DNA of 64,000 nucleotides from Nostoc sp. S4 (GCA_029379225.1 JAQYWR010000026.1:1-64000), one strand, 5' to 3'. Numbered from the stretch's first letter, positions 24,488 through 33,925 are shown. The notes: generated from the letters alone by a model not told the origin. Program-made: numbers and translations.

Positions 24488-26050
24488 ATGGCTGAACATC
24501 CTCATGGGGTTTGGATTTGGAATCTTCCAGCATTAAGTAATAATTATTTAAACAGATTAATTGAGTGCAAAGTCAAGCGAGTCTATCTCAAAGTATTTGA
24601 TGGCAAAAGTAGAGTTATGTTTTGGGCTAAAAACCCAACTTTTGGAGGTGACCAATGTACTTCAGAAGTTATTAAACAGTTTAAAGACAATGATATTCAA
24701 GTTTACGGATGGGGTTATCACTATGGAACTGATGATATTAATGAACAAATACAAGCAGTTAAGCAAGCTCTAGGATGTGGACTGGATGGCTATGTACTTG
24801 ATGTCGAAGAGGAAGTTAAAGCAGCTAGTACACATGATAATGTTAAAAACTTACTTGCAGGGCTTCGTCCTTTAGTCCCTACAGGAACATTAGGATATAC
24901 CAGTTTTGGTCATCCAGGTTTTCATCCTGAAGTTCCTTGGAAAATTTTAGATGATTATTGCGATATCGCTTTACCTCAAATTTACTTTGAAAAATTTGGC
25001 TTTAAAGCCACTAATGAAGAAGAAGTTCAAGAGTGTCTGAAAGCCCATAAAGATAAAGGATTAACTAAACCTATATTACCAATTTGGGGTTCAGAAACAG
25101 ACTCAAAAAATCCTGCTAGTGCTTCAGAACTTCAATCTTATCTCAATCGTTTTCCTGGTTCTTCAATTTATCGTTTACCTGAATTGAGAAATGGAATATT
25201 AGAACATAGTCAGGCTTGGAATTTAATTTATAGCAGTCAACCTATAGTCAATACTGGAGGAAGTGAACCTACTGATTTTGATTTACCACCTTTGACTCGT
25301 GTTTTACGTCAAGGTACCAAAGGAAAAGATGTCGAGGCACTACAAAAAATTCTTAATACTTTAGGATTTAATGTTGGAGATGTTGATGGAGATTTTGGCA
25401 CTATTACAGAAAATGCTGTTAGAGCTTTTCAAACTAAAGCAGGTATTACAGTTGATGGAGAAGTTTATACTCAAACTTGGAAAGAATTAAGCAGTAGTTT
25501 TGACGATAATATTGTTGTTATTGCACCAGAAAATCCTCGAATTAAACTAGCTAGTTTTGCAGAAAATGAAGCTGCTAAACAGCTTCAATGGACGGGTGGA
25601 AGTTCTGAAGCCGAAAAGTATCTTAAGACTTTTCGTAAACCAATGTTTGATATTGTAGATCGACAAGGTGTACGTCAAATTAGCACATTAAATCCAGTTC
25701 TTTATGATTGGTGCGCTGCTTTTGTTCATTTCTGTTGTCGACAAACTAATATAAATGTTCCTATCCAACCACAAGACTTTTGGGCAACGATGGCTTTAGT
25801 CGAGTCTTGGAAATTTTGGGCTAAAAAGAATGGTTACTGGAATCTTAAAGGAAGTATAGTTCCTCAGCGTGGAGATATAGCTGTTTTCGATTGGCAAAGA
25901 AATAATTCACAACTCGATCGCATAGGCATTGTCAGAGGATACACCCCCGGAAGTTCTACTATTCAAACATCTGAAGGTAATAGGGCAAACCGTAGTGGCA
26001 ACTTTACAAGAGAAATAGCAGATGTAGCGGGATTCATTAGAATCGTTTAA
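24488..26050 (+). CDS. Three-domain cell-wall lysin-like protein
   Basis: 520 residues, no signal peptide. Residues 1-255 form a TIM-barrel-like domain resembling GH25-type or related hydrolase barrels (VKRVYLKVFDG, GLDGYVLDVEEEVK with acidic residues at a barrel-strand end, DIALPQIYFEKF). A peptidoglycan-binding-1 domain follows (about 270-335; RQGTKGKDVEALQKILNTLG, DVDGDFGTITENAVRAFQTK). The C-terminus (about 350-520) is an NlpC/P60-CHAP-like domain of the TIGR02594 kind, with the nucleophile in DWCAAFVHFC and QRGDIAVFDW. Its usual catalytic His (HVGIV/HIGIV) is Arg here (DRIGIVRGY), so this domain may be inactive or differently wired. The absence of a signal peptide suggests phage-like or non-classical release. 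First gene of a four-gene run. Confidence 0.8.
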   Translation: MAEHPHGVWIWNLPALSNNYLNRLIECKVKRVYLKVFDGKSRVMFWAKNPTFGGDQCTSEVIKQFKDNDIQVYGWGYHYGTDDINEQIQAVKQALGCGLDGYVLDVEEEVKAASTHDNVKNLLAGLRPLVPTGTLGYTSFGHPGFHPEVPWKILDDYCDIALPQIYFEKFGFKATNEEEVQECLKAHKDKGLTKPILPIWGSETDSKNPASASELQSYLNRFPGSSIYRLPELRNGILEHSQAWNLIYSSQPIVNTGGSEPTDFDLPPLTRVLRQGTKGKDVEALQKILNTLGFNVGDVDGDFGTITENAVRAFQTKAGITVDGEVYTQTWKELSSSFDDNIVVIAPENPRIKLASFAENEAAKQLQWTGGSSEAEKYLKTFRKPMFDIVDRQGVRQISTLNPVLYDWCAAFVHFCCRQTNINVPIQPQDFWATMALVESWKFWAKKNGYWNLKGSIVPQRGDIAVFDWQRNNSQLDRIGIVRGYTPGSSTIQTSEGNRANRSGNFTREIADVAGFIRIV

Positions 26051-26133
26051 AAATAAAAAATATCTGGATTAACCTAATTATTTAGTTTTATCCAAATGAT
26101 TTAATTATATTTGCACGCTAAGGAACTTGTTAA

Positions 26134-27204
26134 TTGAAACAGAATTTTTCTAAATTTCAGAAAACTCTAACATTGTTAGCATTTGGGCTTTTAATATCTA
26201 GTTGCGGGCACAATATTCCTTCATTGGATGATATTAACCAGGCAGTTGACAAGCTAGATGTTGCTGCTAAAGATATCTCAACAGATATGTATGGCTCATG
26301 TATTAGAGCAACTAAATTCTTTGGAACGCCAGGTTCGCTTACTATATTAACCGAGCGACAACCAGAAGAAAAATTTTGTAATGAGAATTATGAGCAAATA
26401 TCTTTGGTGATGGGGGACGCAAATCAGATTTTGATTGATTACATGAATGCCCTTGTTCTTGTTGCTAAAGGAGAAAGTGAGAAAGGAAAACCTATTTCCT
26501 TTGATGAAAGTTACAAAAATCTTGGGGATTCGCTGACTAATCTCAAGTTCTCATCATCTCGGACAGCAGCAGCACAAGCTGTGTTTAAACCAGAAGAGGT
26601 ACAGGCAGGAGTTGCGATCGCTAAATTTTTGACTAACTTATTTACAAAGGAAATGCGCCGCAACAAGTTAAAGCAAGCAATTTTATGCACAGATAGCGAT
26701 ATTCAAGCTTATATCAAGGGTAAAGGTGCAGTTGTGGGACAACCCGAACCAGGCGGACTAATCGCAATCGTCAACAAAGTTTACGTTAATGGATTGCTGG
26801 CTGAAGAAGAAATCAGTATTCGTACTTACTTTAGCGAATATATTGCTCTATTTGGAGATGATTTGAAGAAAAATCCCTTAGATTTCATGGCCTTGGAGGA
26901 AAAGTATAATAATGCGATGGACTTAGTACGCGATCGCAAGCAAAAAGCTCAAACGTATAGTGCAATTTTGAGGAACTTAGCATCGTTACACGCATCCCTC
27001 AAACAAGAATTGGCTAAAGATGATGATATTCCTTTAACAGGTGAAAAATTTAACAACTACTGTCAAGAATTATTTCAGCCATCTCAAACCAAAACCGTAG
27101 ATAAAGGACATCAGGAAATTAAACCAGAAACAATGCAAAGAGTTCAAGCAATTATCGCCAAACATATGAAAGTTATAAAACCATTGCTTGAAAAAATTGA
27201 GTAA
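26134..27204 (+). CDS. Putative lipoprotein of unknown function
   Basis: 356 residues starting at a TTG (26134); an AAGGA lies about 11 nt before it and no ATG gives a signal sequence. The N-terminus is KQNFSKFQKTLTLLAFGLLI followed by SSC, a fitting lipobox with Cys at about 24, so the protein should be lipid-anchored. The rest is mainly helical and charged (DDINQAVDKLDVAAKDIST, then several Lys/Glu-rich helices and a final KHMKVIKPLLEKIE), with four further cysteines. I recognise no family. It lies 83 bp after the lysin-like gene and 46 bp before the next gene, on the same strand. Confidence 0.7.
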   Translation: MKQNFSKFQKTLTLLAFGLLISSCGHNIPSLDDINQAVDKLDVAAKDISTDMYGSCIRATKFFGTPGSLTILTERQPEEKFCNENYEQISLVMGDANQILIDYMNALVLVAKGESEKGKPISFDESYKNLGDSLTNLKFSSSRTAAAQAVFKPEEVQAGVAIAKFLTNLFTKEMRRNKLKQAILCTDSDIQAYIKGKGAVVGQPEPGGLIAIVNKVYVNGLLAEEEISIRTYFSEYIALFGDDLKKNPLDFMALEEKYNNAMDLVRDRKQKAQTYSAILRNLASLHASLKQELAKDDDIPLTGEKFNNYCQELFQPSQTKTVDKGHQEIKPETMQRVQAIIAKHMKVIKPLLEKIE

Positions 27205-27250
27205 TCAAACTTATAAATATTAAATATTTATTGTACCAAGGAGTGAAATA

Positions 27251-27661
27251 ATGACAACTCAAGATTGTACTAACTTAATAATCAGTCGTAACTTAGTTTT
27301 GGAAACTATTCTTTTTGTACAACAAACAAGTGCAAAGCTTTTATTTCAAACAAATGTCAGCAAAGAAGAATTCAATCAAATATTTGACGATATTGAAATA
27401 CCCCTATTCATAATTGCTGACAAAATAGCGATTGTAATTGACCGAGAGATTTTAAGTCCAGTAACAAGTTATCAAGAAGAAATTAAAATAGTCACTCAAA
27501 AAATTCAAAGTGTTATTGACAATTGTGAAGATTTTTCTACACTAAGTGCAATATCCAGGAGATTATTGAATTTTTTTGATGATTTTATCAGTACTGAAGG
27601 TAGATATCTAGATACTTCCAAGATACTTGATAATATTGCATCTATTTGCAATCACTATTAA
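27251..27661 (+). CDS. Small helical protein, paralogue A
   Basis: 136 residues, no signal peptide or membrane helix, no known domain. An excellent ribosome site, AAGGAG (27238-27243), lies 7 nt before the ATG. It is mostly alpha-helical and acidic. Residues 37-112 align with the next gene: VSKEEFNQIFDDIEIPL against ISKKEYLNIGEQYEIPL, and IQSVIDNCEDFSTLSAISRR against VIEQIQDYNQSIAFFSKI. The shared (I/V)SK(E/K)E(F/Y) and EIPL signature defines a small family that I cannot name. The tight spacing and strong ribosome site argue that it is expressed with the lipoprotein. Confidence 0.65.
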   Translation: MTTQDCTNLIISRNLVLETILFVQQTSAKLLFQTNVSKEEFNQIFDDIEIPLFIIADKIAIVIDREILSPVTSYQEEIKIVTQKIQSVIDNCEDFSTLSAISRRLLNFFDDFISTEGRYLDTSKILDNIASICNHY

Positions 27662-27744
27662 GTAAGAAGGGAACTAATAGGTAAATTAAACAATTGCTTT
27701 TTTGAGTCGCTGATTGTTATCTATTGATTACAAAGGAGTAAAAT

Positions 27745-28152
27745 ATGACATCTAAGCCTGATGTTACTGACTTTGAATGTTGTCGGACAATAATTTATCA
27801 AATTGTCGATTTGTCCTTAGCAAGACGTAACCAACTTTTAGCAGATAGAAAAATAAGTAAAAAGGAATATCTTAATATTGGCGAACAATATGAAATACCA
27901 CTTCGTAGACAAGCTAAAGATTTAACGATTAAAATATTTGACGGAATTCTTTTACCAATGGCAGCATTTCAAAGTAAAATTGCCAGTGTTGAAGATAAAT
28001 TAAAAAAGGTTATTGAGCAGATTCAAGATTACAATCAATCTATAGCTTTTTTTAGTAAAATTATTACCTTTTTTGGTAGTGTTTTGAGTGCTGCAAGTAC
28101 GGGTATTGCTGGAATTCCAACTTTACTTCTCGACCTTCAAACAATTCTATAG
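27745..28152 (+). CDS. Small helical protein, paralogue B
   Basis: 135 residues with a strong ribosome site AAAGGAG (27732-27738), 6 nt before the ATG. It shares the ISKKEYLNIGEQYEIPL signature with the preceding gene but ends in a hydrophobic segment, FFGSVLSAASTGIAGIPTLL (about 108-128), which could insert in a membrane. Paralogue A lacks this. A soluble/membrane-active pair is a common pattern for regulator-effector or immunity-toxin couples, but nothing here proves that. It ends 63 bp before the convergent WD40 gene. Confidence 0.65.
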   Translation: MTSKPDVTDFECCRTIIYQIVDLSLARRNQLLADRKISKKEYLNIGEQYEIPLRRQAKDLTIKIFDGILLPMAAFQSKIASVEDKLKKVIEQIQDYNQSIAFFSKIITFFGSVLSAASTGIAGIPTLLLDLQTIL

Positions 28153-28215
28153 CTGAATTAGAAAAATTCAGAATCTAGAACTCAAAAGACTTTAATATCC
28201 AAGCTAAATCAGCTT

Positions 28216-29280
28216 TCACTTACGTTTGATTGGAATTCCCCAAATCTTGATTTGTCGGTCGAATCCACCACTAGCTAATATTCGCCCATTTGGACTAAAA
28301 GCGATCGCACTTACCCAATCTGTATGTCCAGTTAATGTATTTATTAACTCACCTGTATTTATATTCCACAATTTAATACCATCTCTACCAGCACTAGCGA
28401 GAGTTTGTCCGTCTGGGTTAATGGCGATCGCATTTACCCAGTTATTATGTCCTGTAAGGGTGCGGAATAATTCTCCACTATTAACATTCCATACTTTAAT
28501 GGTGCGATCGCGGCTAGCACTAACTAATTTTTGTCCGTCTGGTGTAAAAGTCACAGCAGTAACAGTATTAGTATGAGCTACTGATTCACTGATTAATTTA
28601 CCAGTACTTAAATTCCACAGCTTAATCACACCTTTATTGTCGCCACTAGCCAAGGTTTGTCCATCAGGACTAATAGCCACCGTATAAATCAGATTGTTAA
28701 AGCGTACTAAAGTACCAAGTGGACGTTGCTGTAGTAAATCCCACAAGCGAATTCCATCTAAAGCTCCACTAATCAAAACTTTACTATCAGGAGATACCGC
28801 TAAAGATAATACGTTACTGGTATGTCCTACAAAAGAGCGGCTAAATTTAAAATTTTTCAAGTTCCAGAGGTTAATTGTGTCGTCATCACTACAACTAACC
28901 AGAGTTTGACCATCTGGCGAAATTACTAAAGATTCTATGGCAGTTTGGTGTGCTTTAGTAATATTTCCCAACTTTTTACCATTTGCTGCATTCCAAAGGC
29001 GAATTACACCTTCATTTTCTGCACCTCCGCTGACGAGAATTCTACTATCTGGAGTGAAGGCTAGAGATTTAACCGTTCCGGTGTGTCCTTTGAGGGTGTA
29101 AAGAAGTTGAAAATTTGCAAAGTTATTGCTATTAGAGTTTGGTGTAAATTCAATAGCAGCATCAGCTTGATGAATATAAAACCCTTCCCAAGTACTTACT
29201 GGAAGGGCAACAGCTGCCATAAATGCCAGGATAATATACGGACGCCAAAAATTCCCCCCACCTCTTCCCTGACTCCTCAC
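28216..29280 (-). CDS. WD40 repeat protein with N-terminal membrane anchor
   Basis: 354 residues. A hydrophobic segment (about 13-33, PYIILAFMAAVALPVSTW) acts as anchor or signal peptide. Seven WD40 repeats follow (about 58-350), each with the GH...SPDGQTLVS...IKLWN pattern, for example GHTGTVKSLAFTPDSRILVS and GHNNWVNAIAINPDGQTLAS. Seven blades form one closed propeller, so the protein is complete. Repeat 4 has lost its GH (FNNLIYTVAISPDGQTL). Propellers serve as protein-docking platforms. It is convergent with the four-gene cassette; shared function is possible but unproved. Confidence 0.92.
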   Translation of the reverse strand: MRSQGRGGGNFWRPYIILAFMAAVALPVSTWEGFYIHQADAAIEFTPNSNSNNFANFQLLYTLKGHTGTVKSLAFTPDSRILVSGGAENEGVIRLWNAANGKKLGNITKAHQTAIESLVISPDGQTLVSCSDDDTINLWNLKNFKFSRSFVGHTSNVLSLAVSPDSKVLISGALDGIRLWDLLQQRPLGTLVRFNNLIYTVAISPDGQTLASGDNKGVIKLWNLSTGKLISESVAHTNTVTAVTFTPDGQKLVSASRDRTIKVWNVNSGELFRTLTGHNNWVNAIAINPDGQTLASAGRDGIKLWNINTGELINTLTGHTDWVSAIAFSPNGRILASGGFDRQIKIWGIPIKRK

Positions 29281-29415
29281 TATTTTTCCTCACTTTTGAA
29301 TAGTTATAAAAACAAAGATATACAAATAAATTTTCCCGAATTATGAATTATCACTCATAATTTTTGTATAGACAAGGGTTAATCGCCTCTTTCCTAACCT
29401 TTAACTCACCACTCT

Positions 29416-29709
29416 CTAAACAGGTGGTTTTTTCTTGGAAACGCTTAGCATTGGTAAAGACGGACTAGAAGAACGAGAGGGCAAGTAATGTTGTACTATA
29501 GGTTCCTCTGGTACGGGACGACGCTGCTGGATACGCCACAACTTCAAACCTAGCGCTATCCCTGCCGTTCCCAAACCAAAAGCGAACAACGACCAGCTAT
29601 CATCCAATCCGCCTATTAGGGCATCTACCAGACCGATCGTAATCAATATAGCGATCAGTGGTTCTTTTCGGTAGGTTGACTTCAAAAAACGAGGTAATAC
29701 AGCATTCAT
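29416..29709 (-). CDS. Small conserved membrane protein of unknown function
   Basis: 97 residues from the ATG at 29709 (a GTG just upstream is also possible). Two hydrophobic segments lie at about 16-32 (EPLIAILITIGLVDALIGGL) and 37-55 (WSLFAFGLGTAGIALGLKLW), followed by a basic, Pro/Ser-rich tail. I think it is a conserved cyanobacterial small membrane protein, but know no function. The gap to the Hlip gene (29710-30076) is AT-rich and shows no gene. Confidence 0.6.
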   Translation of the reverse strand: MNAVLPRFLKSTYRKEPLIAILITIGLVDALIGGLDDSWSLFAFGLGTAGIALGLKLWRIQQRRPVPEEPIVQHYLPSRSSSPSLPMLSVSKKKPPV

Positions 29710-30076
29710 CACAGCTTGATTGGTTCCAGTTCACCTTTTGTGGATATTATGACCAAGAATACCTCACCCCTATCTTACCTTTTTCATCTAAGGCATAAAG
29801 TAATTTAATTATGACTTTCTTTAGTAGGTGAGGAAGTGTAGTTATTAACCTTCTTACATCTGCTAGTTAGAAGTTTCGGATATTTCGAGCGCTTATAAGT
29901 ATTTTTATTCCTCTGTTGGTTACATTCTACGGCAACAATTTACAAATAAATTTAGATTAAAGTCTTGAGGGCGAGGTACTTGGCTATCAATTATTAAAGT
30001 CAAAACCAACTGGTTGTTCCAGCTGGTTGAAACTCTTCTAAATACTAGCTTACAATTTATGTGCTTGTTCGTGGCA

Positions 30077-30247
30077 CTACTTTAGACCCAGCCATGATAG
30101 CACTCCTTGATTGGTGACGTATTCAATCACCAGCATCAAAGCGAAGCCAATCATTGCAGCTCGACCGTTTAACCGCTCAGCATATTCGTTAAAGCCAAAC
30201 TTAGGCTCGTCTAGTTTAGGTGTGACTGTTGGTTGTGGTTGTGTCAT
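30077..30247 (-). CDS. High-light-inducible protein (Hlip/Scp)
   Basis: 56 residues from the ATG at 30247, chosen because AGAGG lies about 11 nt before it and the product MTQPQPTVTPKLDEPKFGFN starts as in the family. The open frame extends to 30382 but that part is Asn/Thr-rich and unlike Hlips. The single helix has the chlorophyll-binding ERLNGRAAMIGF motif of LHC-like proteins. Hlips dimerise, bind chlorophyll and carotenoid and protect photosystem II assembly under stress. The upstream stretch 30248-30766 contains no other gene; it should hold the light-stress promoters of this gene and of ald. Confidence 0.93.
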   Translation of the reverse strand: MTQPQPTVTPKLDEPKFGFNEYAERLNGRAAMIGFALMLVIEYVTNQGVLSWLGLK

Positions 30248-30766
30248 TTTCGAGAAACCTCTTTTTGGCAGACGGAACTTGATATTAGACTTTGTGGTAT
30301 TGGTTGGGCAAGTGGTAATGTCGCGTCCGGTTGAATACTTATCATTAGAAGACTTACCATTAAAGGTGATGCTCTGATGCACAAAGATGTTAATGATGAG
30401 CGATTAGCCAGACTCGATCTCAAAAGTTAAAGGGATTAATTTCTTTTTGTTTCCTTAACCTTTAGCCTATTTTGGTAGCTAACGAGCTGATTGAGTGCTT
30501 GAATACCAAGATGACTTCTTGAAATTCAGCCAAAGCTTCCTAGAAGGGAGCTATACAACCACTCTTTTAATAAATTGTTATCATTCTTTATATATTGTAT
30601 AAATACTGGGGCAATAGTCAAGGACAAGAGTTTGCAGCTACTCAGATTGAATTGACAAGCTCAAGATAGAGAATAGCTATTTCTAATACAGCTATCCCAA
30701 TGGTTCAGTAGCAAGCTTGAGATTAGCAGGCTAGAGTTATTAAACAAAAAATTATCGAGGCGGTAC

Positions 30767-31858
30767 ATGGAAATCGGCGTTCCCAAGGAAAATAAGGATC
30801 AAGAATTTCGCGTAGGTTTAAGTCCTTCTAGTGTGCGGGTGCTGCGGGAAAATGGTCACAGCATTTTTGTCCAGACGCAAGCAGGTAATGGTGCTGGATT
30901 TACAGATGAAGACTACATAAGTGCTGGAGCAGAGATTGTCCCTACAGCAGAAGCGACTTGGAATCGGGAATTGGTTGTCAAAGTCAAAGAGCCATTGAAA
31001 TCAGAGTATAATTTTTTGCAGAAAGGACAGATATTATTTACTTATTTACATTTAGCAGCCGATCGCAAATTAACAGAGCATTTAATTGATTGTGGCACTT
31101 GTGCGATCGCCTACGAAACTGTAGAACAACCAGGCGCTAACAGACTACCTTTGCTCACCCCCATGAGTGTTATTGCCGGTCGGCTTGCAGTACAATTTGG
31201 GGCGAGATTTCTAGAACGTCAGCAAGGTGGTAGAGGTGTGCTTTTGGGTGGTGTACCTGGAGTCAAGCCAGGTAAAGTAGTAATTCTCGGTGGCGGTGTT
31301 GTTGGCACAGAAGCAGCTAAAATTGCCGTGGGTATGGGTGCTAGCGTCCAGATTTTAGATGTCAGCGTCGAGCGGTTATCTTACTTAGAAACCTTATTTG
31401 GCTCTAGAGTCGAATTCCTTTACAGCAACTCCGCTCATATTGAAGCCGCCGTCAAACAAGCCGATTTGCTCATCGGTGCAGTTTTAGTACTGGGACGTAG
31501 GGCACCAATATTAGTATCCCGCGAATTAGTCAAACAAATGCACCCTGGCTCGGTAATAGTTGATGTTGCTGTTGACCAAGGCGGTTGTGTGGAAACCTTA
31601 CATACGACATCTCACACAAATCCGGTATACATTGAAGAGGGCGTGGTGCATTACGGCGTTCCCAATATGCCAGGAGCAGTACCTTGGACAGCAACTCAAG
31701 CACTCAATAACAGTACATTACCTTATGTTGTCCAGTTGGCGAATTTGGGAATTAAGGCATTGGAAGTTAACCCAGCCTTAGCTAAAGGTCTAAATGTGTA
31801 CAATCATAAATTGGTGCATCCGGCTGTACAAGAGGTATTTCCTGATTTGGTAAGTTAA
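30767..31858 (+). CDS. ald: Alanine dehydrogenase
   Basis: 363 residues, full length. It interconverts L-alanine and pyruvate plus ammonia with NAD(H). The N-terminus EIGVPKENKDQEFRVGLSPS is diagnostic. The active-site Lys is in VVKVKEPL (about 74) and the His in FTYLHLAADR (about 96). The NAD-binding loop is VVILGGGVVGTEAAKIA. In heterocystous cyanobacteria alanine dehydrogenase supports diazotrophic growth; that role here is inference. An ATG at 30767 follows GAGGCGGTAC; the gene is alone on its strand. Confidence 0.95.
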   Translation: MEIGVPKENKDQEFRVGLSPSSVRVLRENGHSIFVQTQAGNGAGFTDEDYISAGAEIVPTAEATWNRELVVKVKEPLKSEYNFLQKGQILFTYLHLAADRKLTEHLIDCGTCAIAYETVEQPGANRLPLLTPMSVIAGRLAVQFGARFLERQQGGRGVLLGGVPGVKPGKVVILGGGVVGTEAAKIAVGMGASVQILDVSVERLSYLETLFGSRVEFLYSNSAHIEAAVKQADLLIGAVLVLGRRAPILVSRELVKQMHPGSVIVDVAVDQGGCVETLHTTSHTNPVYIEEGVVHYGVPNMPGAVPWTATQALNNSTLPYVVQLANLGIKALEVNPALAKGLNVYNHKLVHPAVQEVFPDLVS

Positions 31859-32077
31859 ATGTTATACGGGGTAATCTACTGTAAATAATTTGTATTCAGG
31901 TGTGCAAGTGCTAGGCGATCGCTTATCTTAATGGTGGTATTTGTGAGCAATTAGAGTAATTTCGTTCTCAAATGCGCGGATGGGTAGCTGTAGAAAATCA
32001 AAACAAGCAAAAAATCGCTGCATCTCAATGTGTACAAAGTTTTGAGGACTATAGAACTTTTAAACTATCCGCGCACG

Positions 32078-32194
32078 TTACGTGGACTGAGTTTCAGGAA
32101 TTTTAGTTAGACTATCTTTTAAAAATTTCAAGCAACTTATGAAATTGCTTTTACCTGAACCATTTGAGCCAATAAAAATATTCAAACTTTTTAG
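32078..32194 (-). pseudogene. Remnant of an AAA family (RecF/OLD-like) ATPase
   Basis: A 38-codon minus-strand stretch reads LKSLNIFIGSNGSGKSNFIS and CLKFLKDSLTKIPETQST, then stops. It contains a perfect Walker A, GSNGSGKS, in the context typical of RecF/SMC-like AAA ATPases of cyanobacteria. Upstream the frame is interrupted (NLS, stop, NQIVT). The ATPase core beyond Walker A is missing. A neighbouring 44-codon plus-strand frame (about 31973-32107) has no recognisable match. The remaining DNA of 31859-32463 shows no gene. Confidence 0.65.
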
Positions 32195-32463
32195 TGTAAC
32201 TATCTGGTTTCAAGACAAATTTTTATAATTATTCGTAATCAGAAAGCGCAGAATAGGTTGATTCATAAGATTGAAAAAAGCCTGTAATGAGTTAGCAAAT
32301 AGACAATACTATTTTTTCAATTCTATAGCTTCATTGGTTATTACAAGCAAGAAATACTTTCATTCAACCTTGCCTAAACCTACACAAGTCTAAACTTTAG
32401 GTGTATTATCAACAGTCCCACAACGTCTATCCTAAGAGGGGGACTAGCTAATGGAGAATATTC

Positions 32464-33913
32464 ATGGAATTTTTATCGGATTCCGTGGTGCTATCACGGA
32501 TGCAATTTGCGCTGACTGCAATATTCCATATGCTTTGGCCTGTCTTGACTACAGGGATGGGAATTTATCTGGTTATCGTCGAAGGAGTATGGCTAAACAC
32601 TCGTAATCCAGACTACTACCTCCATGCCCGCTTTTGGTCTAAGTTCTATATCTTGAATTTTGGGATTGGTGTTGCAACGGGTATCCCAATGGAATTCCAG
32701 TTTGGCACTAATTGGGACCATTCTCAGAAGCGGTAGGCAATTTTTTTGGCAGTGTCATCGGCTTTGAAGCTTCCTGGGCATTCATGCTGGAAGCTGCTTT
32801 TTTAGGTATTATGTTATTCGGCTGGGAACGCGTTAATCCCACTATTCACTATCTTTCTACAATCTTAGTTGCCGTTGGCGCTAACCTTTCAACTGTATGG
32901 ATTTTGACAGCAAATTCCTGGATGCAAACTCCTGCGGGCAGGGAATTAGTCAATGGCAAATTTATTGTTCACGATTATTTTCAAGCAATTTTAAATCCCT
33001 TCATGCTTAATAGTGTGTTGCATATGTTCTTTGCCACACTAGAAACTTCGCTATTTGTAATTGGTGGAATTAGTGCTTGGTATATTCTCAAACAACGCCA
33101 TCCAGCTTTCTTTTCGCAGTCATTGAAGATTGCTTTAGCAGTTGCGATCGCAGTTGCTCCATTACAAATATACATCGGGCATTTAAGCGGCGAACAAGTC
33201 TATCACTATCAACCCACAAAACTCGCAGCAATGGAAGCACAGTGGGAATCATCACCTGCGGAAAAACCTGCTGATTGGAGTCTTGTGGCGATACCCAATG
33301 AAAAAGCCCAGAAAAATGATTGGGAAATTACCGTTCCCAATGCACTGGGATACATTTTGGAATTCAAAAAGAATTTTTCCGAACCAGTACGCGGCTTGAA
33401 GGAGTGGAAAAGTGAGGATCGTCCTCATCTAGTGGGTTTGATTTACTACGCTTTCCGCACGATGATTGCTATTGGGTTTTTCTTCGCTGGATTAATGTTA
33501 TTAAGTACCCTGCAATGGTTACGCGGTAAACTTTCAGCAAAAAACGTTACTCAACAGCGGTGGTTAATGCGAGCTTGGATATTAGCAGCTCCTTTAGGAT
33601 ACATTGCCGTAGAATCAGGCTGGATTGTACGCTGTGTCGGCAGACAACCGTGGACATTGTACGGGCAAATTCGTACAGTTGATGCGGCTTCTCGGCTACC
33701 CGCAAGTAAGAGGCATTTTTTGGTTTGGGATTAATTGTCTTCCTGTATATTATTCAGAATAAAATTACTATTTATGAGGCGGCAGCCGACCCCAGTTCTT
33801 TAGTGATTATGATAGTTTTTATTGGCTTTATCATCCCGGTAATGCTGTTTTATAACCTTTACCAATACATTGTTTTTCGAGGTAAGGTGACTGGTGGTAG
33901 CTATGGTAAATAG
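32464..33913 (+). pseudogene. cydA: Cytochrome bd quinol oxidase subunit I, two frameshifts
   Basis: Three consecutive frames together give a complete CydA of 483 residues. Frame one (32464-about 32718) starts MEFLSDSVVLSRMQFALTAI with the heme b595 His in FHMLWP. Frame two (to about 33720) has the heme and quinol region GRQPWTLYGQIRTVDAASRL. Frame three ends VFRGKVTGGSYGK at 33913. The breaks lie in homopolymers: GGG near 32717 where GGGG is needed, and six T near 33716 where seven are needed. Restoring both bases gives exactly 1452 bp. They may be real mutations or sequencing errors. No cydB follows; the next gene, opposite, ends 12 bp away, which supports loss of function. A GGAG site precedes the start. 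Confidence 0.9.
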
Positions 33914-33925
33914 AGATTTGCTTGT

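Noticed and set aside
30248-30382. N-terminal extension of the Hlip frame
   Set aside because: Extra 45 residues are not family-like, while the internal ATG has a ribosome site and the expected start.
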